Assembly: GCA_905371865.1 (NCBI GenBank)
Contig: CAJPNA010000094.1
Span: forward strand, 1 to 5,825
Direction: 5' to 3'
DNA length: 5,825 nt
Source of the DNA: an uncultured Carnobacterium sp.
Lineage (GTDB): Bacteria; Bacillota; Bacilli; Lactobacillales; Aerococcaceae
The notes beneath the pieces are model-generated. The model was not told the DNA's origin and ran no database searches. It worked only from the letters and a program-made list of their open reading frames with translations. Positions within the stretch are counted from its first letter, which is position 1, and the number at the start of each line of letters is the position of its first letter. This document shows, piece after piece, positions 1 to 5,254 of the stretch. A program made the translations under genes and the position numbers.

Positions 1-1022
1 TCTAAATGAATGCCAAATCCTTCTGGTAAAGCAGTAAATACACTAAACTCAGACTCGTGTAGATGTCCAATCACATTTTGACGAACATCTGAAGGCAACT
101 CTTCTTTGGTGATTTCGATTTCACCTTGGTAACGTCCGTACTGAGCATTGGCTTGATTGATTTCTCCTACAGCGCGGGTTGTTGTAGAAACCTCGCCACC
201 CAGCAATGCTGAACCACGAGTACCAAGCACACGATACACAAAATCGCTAGCATCGATACGGTCATGAAGCACTTTACCTCTTAACTCTGCAGGCGCTTCT
301 GCTTTTAACGACACGAATCCCTCTTGGAAATCCTTCATGACTTTTTGTGTAGATTCGTTAATATACGTATCCCCAACCAAAATCATATCGGTATTCGCAG
401 CGATAAGTTCACAAATCGCTAGTCTTGTATCCATGTTGCGGTGCGTCTCCACCGTAGGCAACCCCTCATGAAGAGGTCCTCTTAAAGGCTCATCCCCTGG
501 AATAAACGCAAGCACTTTTACACCAAGTGCTTTCAACTTTCGATTGATGTCCGCAAATTTAGAAAGTGAAATGCCTGAATACACTTTTGGATAATAGTTA
601 TGGCAAGCGATGATTTGACGGGAAAAACCAAGTCGTTCCAATAATTTATATTCACGCTGGGTAAACGTTGAAGCATTTACGACCAACGTAAACGATTTTC
701 CGCAACGTTCAATAAACGTTTCGTCCCCAAATTCGTCCAGACGTAAGTAGGATAGCCCGGCATTTTTCAGAAGCGCAATATTTTCTTTTGTAAGATCTTT
801 ATGGGCAATATCTGGAATTAAATCCACCTCGTATGAACGAGCTAATTTCACAAGGCGTATCATATCCGATATTTCAAGCGGATGTTCTGGCAACTGAAAA
901 GAAGTAAAAGCCACGGTTTGACGCGCGGCTTTCATTTCTTCTAATACTTGTGTAACGACTTGTTCACCAAGATTGATATAGATGGAGCGCCCAAAAGAAA
1001 TGTTTGCTCTATTTGTTTCCAT
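1..1022 (-). CDS. mupG: MupG-family 6-phospho-N-acetylmuramidase (DUF871), 3' end cut by window edge
   Basis: The family is a cytoplasmic glycosidase that cleaves MurNAc-6-phosphate-GlcNAc, delivered by MurP, into MurNAc-6P and GlcNAc. The frame stays open from the ATG at 1022 to base 1 and gives 340 residues; relatives have roughly 350-360, so only a short C-terminal tail is missing. Visible family features are the N-terminal FGRSIYINLGEQ (residues 10-21), RLDEFGD (94-100), HNYYPKVYSG (141-150) and RGPLHEGLPTVETHR (181-195) of a TIM-barrel domain. A smaller C-terminal domain follows from about residue 245, with the R-x-D...R...TR pattern (255-269). The ATG overlaps the murP stop by 14 nt, which suggests translational coupling as third gene of murQ-murP-mupG. 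No clear Shine-Dalgarno precedes it. An in-frame ATG at 1046 would add eight residues and cannot be excluded. The family call is confident; the exact start is less so. Confidence 0.93.
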   Translation of the reverse strand, partial: METNRANISFGRSIYINLGEQVVTQVLEEMKAARQTVAFTSFQLPEHPLEISDMIRLVKLARSYEVDLIPDIAHKDLTKENIALLKNAGLSYLRLDEFGDETFIERCGKSFTLVVNASTFTQREYKLLERLGFSRQIIACHNYYPKVYSGISLSKFADINRKLKALGVKVLAFIPGDEPLRGPLHEGLPTVETHRNMDTRLAICELIAANTDMILVGDTYINESTQKVMKDFQEGFVSLKAEAPAELRGKVLHDRIDASDFVYRVLGTRGSALLGGEVSTTTRAVGEINQANAQYGRYQGEIEITKEELPSDVRQNVIGHLHESEFSVFTALPEGFGIHL

Positions 1023-2436
1023 ATACTTCGTTAATACGATCTTCATCTACACCGAAAAGCCATGTGATGACAAATCCACCGATGTAAGCTCCCACCATTG
1101 CGGTTAAGAAGAGTGCTTGAGTTCCTGGCACCATGATTAAAGCCCCAAATAAACCTGAAACCCCTTGAGATACTGTACCTAAGTGGAATAGAACTGCTAA
1201 CACACCGCCGACACCAGATCCTAAGCAAGCTGTTAAGAATGGCTTACCTAATGGAAGGGTTACAGCGTACATCATTGGTTCTCCGATACCTAAGATACCA
1301 ACTGGTAATGAGTCTCTTGTTAATTGTTTTAATTTTTTGTTCTTAGTCTTCAAGTATAATGCTAAACCTGCACCGACTTGTCCACCACCGGCCATCATTA
1401 AGATTGGTAATAGATAGTTGATACCCGCACTTGGTCCGTTTGGATCGTTTAATAGAACATGGATTGGAGTTAATGCTTGGTGTAGACCAACAGACACGAT
1501 TGGCAAGAATCCAGCAGCTAAGATGTACCCACCAAGGACTCCTAATTGTTCATATACGAAGTTTAATACTGTGTAAATACCCTGAGTTAACGCAGCACCA
1601 GCAGGTTGGATGATTAATACTGATAAGAATGCACCAATGATTAGTGTTAATAATGGTGTTAAGAATGTCTTCAACATTTGTGGTATTACTTTATCAACGG
1701 CACGTTCTAAATAAGCTACCAAAATCCCCATCATTAATGCAGCTAATAAACCTCCCGCACCTGGGTTAAATGCTTTACCAGTAAATGGCATTAACACTTG
1801 TCCTGCATCTGATTTCAATAGAAGTGGCATGGTTGAAATCCCTAGAGACATACTTCCTGCAATTGCCCCAAGAATAGGAGTCCCTTTGAATTCGCGAGCG
1901 GCATTATAACCTACATATAAAGGTAAGAACGTAAATAATCCCCATCCCATTGTACGAATCGCTTGGTACCACCATTCAAAGTTATATGCATTTTTCGTTG
2001 TCACGTTAATTACGTTAGAAATCCCATTAATTAACCCAGCGGCAATAATCCCTGGTAGTAACGGCACGAAAATATTAGCGATATGTTCCAAGAATCGTTG
2101 AATAGGGCCCCTATGTGCGGCCTTATTTTCTTTTTTGTTTTCCTTCGCTAAATCTGCTGCATTAATCTCATCCACACTACCTAAATCAATTCCTGTTAAA
2201 GCTGAAAATTCACGACCAACTTCTGTTACTTTACCAGGGCCTAACACAATTTGAAGTCCTTGTTCCGTCTCAACAACTCCAAGTACAGAATCTACATCTT
2301 TTAACGCAGGAACATCTGCTTTAGAAGAATCTGCTAATGTGAGTCGCAATCGTGTCATACACGTTGCATTACCAATTACGTTTTCCTTCTGTCCGACTTT
2401 ACTTAAAATTTCACTTGCTACCTTTTTTGCATCCAT
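1009..2436 (-). CDS. murP: PTS N-acetylmuramic acid transporter subunit EIIBC (MurP)
   Basis: This membrane permease imports and phosphorylates MurNAc, and in Staphylococcus aureus MurNAc-GlcNAc, to the 6-phosphate. The 475-residue protein has an EIIB domain (about 1-85) with the phosphorylated cysteine at Cys26 in NATCMTRLRL. A charged, Lys/Glu-rich linker (about 88-108) follows, then a hydrophobic EIIC domain (about 115-465) with the sucrose/glucoside-type signatures GLHQALTPIH (317-326) and GIGEPMMYAVTLPLGKPF (383-400). No EIIA domain is present, so a glucose-type EIIA must act in trans, as for other MurP proteins. I chose the ATG at 2436 because AAGGGGG lies 9 nt upstream, inside the last codons of murQ. 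An upstream in-frame start at 2472 would add 12 residues that do not look like an EIIB N-terminus. The substrate call rests on murQ and mupG flanking it; by sequence alone a related glucoside EIIBC would be possible. Confidence 0.94.
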   Translation of the reverse strand: MDAKKVASEILSKVGQKENVIGNATCMTRLRLTLADSSKADVPALKDVDSVLGVVETEQGLQIVLGPGKVTEVGREFSALTGIDLGSVDEINAADLAKENKKENKAAHRGPIQRFLEHIANIFVPLLPGIIAAGLINGISNVINVTTKNAYNFEWWYQAIRTMGWGLFTFLPLYVGYNAAREFKGTPILGAIAGSMSLGISTMPLLLKSDAGQVLMPFTGKAFNPGAGGLLAALMMGILVAYLERAVDKVIPQMLKTFLTPLLTLIIGAFLSVLIIQPAGAALTQGIYTVLNFVYEQLGVLGGYILAAGFLPIVSVGLHQALTPIHVLLNDPNGPSAGINYLLPILMMAGGGQVGAGLALYLKTKNKKLKQLTRDSLPVGILGIGEPMMYAVTLPLGKPFLTACLGSGVGGVLAVLFHLGTVSQGVSGLFGALIMVPGTQALFLTAMVGAYIGGFVITWLFGVDEDRINEVYGNK

Positions 2437-2440
2437 TTTA

Positions 2441-3346
2441 TTAAGCCCCCTTATTTTGCATTGCTTTAACAATATTCATTTGATTCTCTCGAAGCATTTT
2501 TCTCGCTTCATTGGATGAAATATGATGTATTTGAGAGATAATAGCAACTTTTAAATCAAAATCATTTTTCTCCAGATGTGCCCTAGCCTCTTCTTGAGAA
2601 AAACCTGTAATTTTAGAAAGAATATTCGTAGCACGTTGTTTCAACTTTTGATTCGTTGGTTGTACATCTACCATATATCCTTTAAAAATCTTTCCTACTC
2701 GAATCATTGCAGCTGTAGTAATCATATTTAGAATGAGTTTCTGAGCAGTTCCTGCCTTCATTCGAGTCGATCCCGTGACTACTTCTGGACCAGTAATAGC
2801 CTCAATGCCGATATCAGCTACATTGGAAATCACGGCATTAGGAGAATTGGAAATCGCTCCCGTATAACATCCCACCTCTTTTGCGTAGCTTAATCCTGCC
2901 ACAACATACGGTGTTCGCCCACTTGCACTAATTCCAACGACGACATCTTCTTTGACTAGACCAAGCTGTTTTAACTGTTCTTGCGCAATGGTTTCATCAT
3001 CTTCTGCTCCTTCTATTGCATGACGAAGGGCATAATCTCCACCTGCTATAACGCCAACTACCATATCCGGTGAAACGCCAAAGGTTGGTGGACACTCACT
3101 TGCATCCAAAACACCGAGTCTACCAGAAGTTCCCGCACCAAGATAAATCAATCGACCTCCTTTCTCAAACGCTTGTACGACTGCTGCAGTTACTTTTTCA
3201 ATCGAAGGAATGCATCGTTCAATCGCATCTGTAACGGTCCTATTCTCATCATTCATATAATGTAAAATCTGACCAATCGATTGTGTTTCAATATCCACAC
3301 TTCTATCATTTACTTGTTCTGTCATCAACTTGGAAATGTCATCCAT
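2441..3346 (-). CDS. murQ: N-acetylmuramic acid 6-phosphate etherase (MurQ)
   Basis: This cytoplasmic enzyme cleaves the D-lactyl ether of MurNAc-6P, giving GlcNAc-6P and D-lactate. The 301-residue product is the usual family length. It is a SIS-fold protein with the MurQ signature GAGTSGRLGVLDASECPPTF at residues 70-89. Glu84 (in ASECPPT) and Glu115 (in IEGAEDD) correspond to the catalytic acid/base glutamates Glu83 and Glu114 described for the Escherichia coli enzyme. Further conserved parts are GISASGRTPYV, the TGSTRMKAGTAQKLILN stretch, and a C-terminal helical region with a LEKNDFDLKVAI motif. I chose the ATG at 3346 because AAGGAGGAGG lies 8 nt upstream. A GTG at 3355 would sit directly against that site and is unlikely. 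It is the first gene of the minus-strand operon, with a 4-nt gap to murP, and is transcribed from the divergent control region shared with murR. Confidence 0.97.
   Translation of the reverse strand: MDDISKLMTEQVNDRSVDIETQSIGQILHYMNDENRTVTDAIERCIPSIEKVTAAVVQAFEKGGRLIYLGAGTSGRLGVLDASECPPTFGVSPDMVVGVIAGGDYALRHAIEGAEDDETIAQEQLKQLGLVKEDVVVGISASGRTPYVVAGLSYAKEVGCYTGAISNSPNAVISNVADIGIEAITGPEVVTGSTRMKAGTAQKLILNMITTAAMIRVGKIFKGYMVDVQPTNQKLKQRATNILSKITGFSQEEARAHLEKNDFDLKVAIISQIHHISSNEARKMLRENQMNIVKAMQNKGA
2446..2452 (-). promoter_or_regulatory. murP ribosome binding site inside the murQ 3' end
   Basis: AAGGGGG is read 9 nt before the murP ATG at 2436 and forms part of the last sense codons of murQ (Lys-Gly-Ala). 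It fixes the murP start and ties translation of murP to ribosomes finishing murQ. Confidence 0.75.
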
Positions 3347-3354
3347 TTTCTCCA

Positions 3355-3364
3355 CCTCCTCCTT
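3355..3364 (-). promoter_or_regulatory. Strong ribosome binding site of murQ
   Basis: AAGGAGGAGG is a near-perfect anti-16S match with an 8-nt spacer to the ATG at 3346. It decides the murQ start against the GTG at 3355, which it overlaps. Confidence 0.85.
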
Positions 3365-3385
3365 AAAATTCCACTAGAATCAGAA

Positions 3386-3400
3386 TTGGAATCGTTTTCT
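3386..3400 (+). promoter_or_regulatory. Candidate cre site (CcpA binding) at the murQ transcription start
   Basis: TTGGAATCGTTTTCT matches every fixed position of the Bacillus cre consensus WTGNAANCGNWNNCW. It covers about +1 to +16 of the transcript predicted from the murQ promoter (-10 at 3408-3413). From there CcpA could block initiation or elongation, giving catabolite repression of murQ-murP-mupG. It lies upstream of the murR promoter and would affect murR less. The match is seen directly; the binding is inferred. The consensus is degenerate, but the position is very typical. Confidence 0.7.
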
Positions 3401-3407
3401 TAAGGTT

Positions 3408-3436
3408 ATTATACATCGTTGTAAATTTTATTTCAA
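3408..3436 (-). promoter_or_regulatory. SigA-type promoter of murQ-murP-mupG
   Basis: Read on the minus strand, TTGAAA (3436-3431) is followed after exactly 17 nt by a perfect TATAAT (3413-3408). The predicted start is near 3401, giving a leader of about 55 nt before the murQ ATG. The -35 box overlaps the left arm of the inverted repeat and lies inside the opposing murR promoter. Confidence 0.82.
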
Positions 3437-3447
3437 TACTATATAAT
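3419..3447 (+). promoter_or_regulatory. SigA-type promoter of murR and the kinase gene
   Basis: TTGTAA (3419-3424), a 17-nt spacer and a perfect TATAAT (3442-3447) form a strong promoter on the plus strand. The predicted start is near 3454, so the murR leader is about 30 nt. The footprint shares 3419-3436 with the divergent murQ promoter, so the two probably cannot be occupied by polymerase at once. The spacer contains one arm of the candidate operator and the other arm lies at +1. Confidence 0.8.
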
Positions 3448-3466
3448 TGAATTGGAAATAAAATTT
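3423..3466. promoter_or_regulatory. Inverted repeat, candidate MurR operator
   Basis: AAATTTTATTTC (3423-3434) is repeated perfectly in inverted orientation as GAAATAAAATTT (3455-3466), with 20 bp between the arms. Both arms are flanked on the inside by CAAT/ATTG, with one extra G on the right. The right arm also contains its own short palindrome GAAAT-AAA-ATTTC (3455-3467). The left arm covers the murQ -35 box and the spacers of both promoters; the right arm covers the predicted murR start. A dimeric or tetrameric RpiR-type regulator binding here could repress both directions. The repeat is seen; assignment to MurR is inferred from its position next to murR. AT-rich sequence makes chance repeats more likely, but 12 perfect pairs is long. 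Confidence 0.6.
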
Positions 3467-3484
3467 CAGAAAGCAGGAAATTGT

Positions 3485-4288
3485 ATGAAGAACTATTTAA
3501 CAGCTACAGACAAAAAAATCGAATCGTTCATTGCACAGAATTCAGATATAGTACTCTCATCTAGTATTCATACTTTATCTGAAAAAATTGGTGTTTCCCC
3601 ATCATCCATTAGTAAGTTTATTAAGAAAATTGGATATCGTTCGTATTCACGGTTTAAAGTGCATCTCGCACAGAAAAATACTAAAACTATCGATGAACAA
3701 ATCGAAAAAGATGACTCTATTAAAACCATTCAATCAAAACTTTTTAGTACCGTGACTCGTTCCTATGAAATGACTTTAGAACTACTCGACGACTCGGCGC
3801 TAAACAACATCATTAGTCTGATGAGAAACGCAAAAAAGATTTATGCATTTGGCGTGGGGGCTTCTGGAATGGTCTGTAATGATTTCTATTTTAAACTAAG
3901 CAGAATTGGGAAAAATATTATCTACCATACAGATTCCCATACTCAACTGGCAAGTCTTAGTAGTGCCACTAAAGAAGACCTTATTATCGGTGTGAGTTAC
4001 TCTGCACAAACAAAAGAAGTTGCTACCGCGTTTGTGATTGCCAAAGAACGTGGAATTCCAACCGTATCTATAACAGGACTTGGAAATACACAATTAGATT
4101 CTTTAAGTACTTATTGCTTAAAAATACCCCGACACGAAAATACGATTCGTTCTGCCGCTATCACTAGCCGAAACGATTCATTATTTTTAGTGGACTTACT
4201 CTATTTAGGGCTTCTTCAAAAGGAAGATAGTCTCCAAAATGATATTTTAGAAACCAGTTATAAATTTACTCACCAATTACGGAAGTAA
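3485..4288 (+). CDS. murR: RpiR-family transcriptional regulator MurR (HTH plus SIS domain)
   Basis: This is a DNA-binding regulator that senses a sugar phosphate, MurNAc-6P in the E. coli MurR precedent. The 267-residue product has an N-terminal RpiR helix-turn-helix (helices about 28-56: HTLSEKIGVSPSSISKFIKKIGY). A SIS domain (about 105-245) carries the phospho-sugar loop GVGASG (123-128), SYSAQTKEV (171-179, the family's SxSGxTxE loop with Ala for Gly) and RSAAITSRNDSLFLVD (222-237). I chose the ATG at 3485, which has a modest AGGA 6 nt upstream. An in-frame TTG at 3452 lies before the predicted transcription start and inside the operator arm, so it is unlikely. The gene is divergent from murQ, whose enzyme shares the SIS fold and ligand. 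Autoregulation is likely from the shared promoter region. It leads a two-gene unit with the kinase. The family is certain; the MurR role comes from context. Confidence 0.88.
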   Translation: MKNYLTATDKKIESFIAQNSDIVLSSSIHTLSEKIGVSPSSISKFIKKIGYRSYSRFKVHLAQKNTKTIDEQIEKDDSIKTIQSKLFSTVTRSYEMTLELLDDSALNNIISLMRNAKKIYAFGVGASGMVCNDFYFKLSRIGKNIIYHTDSHTQLASLSSATKEDLIIGVSYSAQTKEVATAFVIAKERGIPTVSITGLGNTQLDSLSTYCLKIPRHENTIRSAAITSRNDSLFLVDLLYLGLLQKEDSLQNDILETSYKFTHQLRK

Positions 4289-4330
4289 ACATCCCTAAAA
4301 ATTCCCCTATTCACTAAACAGATAAAAATT

Positions 4331-4337
4331 GAGAGGA
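4331..4337 (+). promoter_or_regulatory. Ribosome binding site of the kinase gene
   Basis: GAGAGGA lies 8 nt before the ATG at 4346 and supports that start. The rest of the 57-nt gap after murR shows no hairpin or convincing promoter. Confidence 0.6.
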
Positions 4338-4345
4338 CCGTTATT

Positions 4346-5197
4346 ATGAAAATTGGCATAGATGCTGGAGGAACAAAGACCAAAGGTGTTTTATATAAAG
4401 ATCATCAAATCATTGATGAAATAATTGGAGAGATGGGTAATCCCATTGTGAACTTTGAACTCGCTGTTTCTAATGTTTTGCGAGTCATTGAGAAGTTACT
4501 CTCTCAAAATAAGCTCAACTACATGGATATTTCAATGATATCGATTGGAATGGCTGGAGCAGGTACAATAATTCAAGAACTCACCTGCGCTTTTAAAGAA
4601 AGAATCCCTTGCAAATTTGTCGTAGATTCCGATTTAAAAATGAGTCATATCGCAACTTTTAAGAATCAGGATGGAAATTTATTCATTGCTGGAACGGGTT
4701 CTTCTCTTCTTTCACGAAAGAACGGAGAGTTTATTCAAAAAGGAGGTTGGGGTCATATTTTAGGGGATGAAGGTAGCGGCTATTGGATTGGTAAGAAAAT
4801 TTTAACTGCCTATATTCATTATCTTGATTTTGCAGAATCTCCTTTAGACTTTATCGAACTGATTCCCACTCTAGAAGAGCGATTCCCTGACCGAACTTCC
4901 ATTATACAAACCGTGTACTCCAAACCTAAAACAGAAGTCGCAAAACTCGCCACCTTCTGTACTACTTTTGATGGCAATTACTTTTTACATACCCTTGCGG
5001 AGCAGGCTGGAAAAGATATTGCAAATACTTTACTATCTTGCAATAATGACAGCATTATTCCAGTTGCTTTTGAGGGAAGTGTCATCAAAAACAATGTGAC
5101 TATACTCAACAGTTGTATTTCAGCATTGCAAACTTTTCACAAAGAGCTTCAAATGATTCCTTCTCGTCCTGCTACCGAGAGTGTGTTCTATTTGTAA
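4346..5197 (+). CDS. BadF/BadG-family sugar kinase, probable GlcNAc/MurNAc kinase (MurK-like)
   Basis: This is an ASKHA-fold ATPase, 283 residues, that probably phosphorylates an amino sugar in the cytoplasm. Visible motifs are the phosphate-1 loop GIDAGGTKTKG (4-14), the acidic VVDSD segment (92-96) likely holding the catalytic Asp, the phosphate-2 loop AGTGSS (115-120), GGWGHILGDEGSGYWIG (133-149), which is typical of this kinase group, and FEGSVIKNN (242-250), the adenosine-side loop. The ATG at 4346 has GAGAGGA 8 nt upstream. It follows murR by 57 nt with no terminator or clear promoter between, so the two are probably co-transcribed. MupG releases GlcNAc without a phosphate, which makes GlcNAc the best-supported substrate. 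Clostridium acetobutylicum MurK, in the same family, accepts both GlcNAc and MurNAc. Sequence alone does not fix the substrate; glucosamine or another hexose remains possible. Confidence 0.85.
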   Translation: MKIGIDAGGTKTKGVLYKDHQIIDEIIGEMGNPIVNFELAVSNVLRVIEKLLSQNKLNYMDISMISIGMAGAGTIIQELTCAFKERIPCKFVVDSDLKMSHIATFKNQDGNLFIAGTGSSLLSRKNGEFIQKGGWGHILGDEGSGYWIGKKILTAYIHYLDFAESPLDFIELIPTLEERFPDRTSIIQTVYSKPKTEVAKLATFCTTFDGNYFLHTLAEQAGKDIANTLLSCNNDSIIPVAFEGSVIKNNVTILNSCISALQTFHKELQMIPSRPATESVFYL

Positions 5198-5199
5198 AT

Positions 5200-5251
5200 A
5201 AAAAAACTATTGTGCCAATGGGACTAGTCCAAAAGTCACAATAGTTTTTTT
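5200..5251. terminator. Bidirectional rho-independent terminator between the kinase gene and anmK
   Basis: AAAAAAACTATTGTG (5200-5214) pairs perfectly with CACAATAGTTTTTTT (5237-5251), a 15-bp stem. The A and T tracts give a U-run on either transcript. It begins 3 nt after the kinase stop and ends 3 nt before the anmK stop, so it serves both convergent genes. The 22-nt loop region contains a second perfect palindrome, GGACTAGTCC (5221-5230), which can form a small inner structure. Confidence 0.92.
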
Positions 5252-5254
5252 GGT

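Noticed and set aside
1043..1228. Open minus-strand frame of about 61 codons inside murP
   Set aside because: It lies in another frame of the well-supported murP 3' end, has no ribosome binding site and resembles no protein family.
1431..1613. Open plus-strand frame of 60 codons antisense to murP
   Set aside because: It is a shadow of the EIIC coding sequence with no start signals or recognisable motifs.
2437..2472. Longer murP start at 2472
   Set aside because: The extra 12 residues do not look like an EIIB N-terminus, overlap murQ, and the ATG at 2436 has a correctly spaced AAGGGGG.
3347..3355. GTG start for murQ at 3355
   Set aside because: It overlaps the ribosome binding site itself; the ATG at 3346 has ideal spacing.
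3368..3392. Possible hairpin in the murQ leader (ATTCCA/TGGAAT, 13-nt loop) as a riboswitch or attenuator
   Set aside because: The stem is only 6 bp, with no U-run or conserved riboswitch core, and the leader is only about 55 nt. One arm is better explained by the cre site.
3452..3484. TTG start for murR at 3452
   Set aside because: It precedes the predicted transcription start near 3454 and sits against the operator arm; the ATG at 3485 gives a normal RpiR N-terminus.
3896..4093. Open minus-strand frame of 65 codons antisense to murR
   Set aside because: It mirrors the SIS domain codons; no ribosome binding site or family match.
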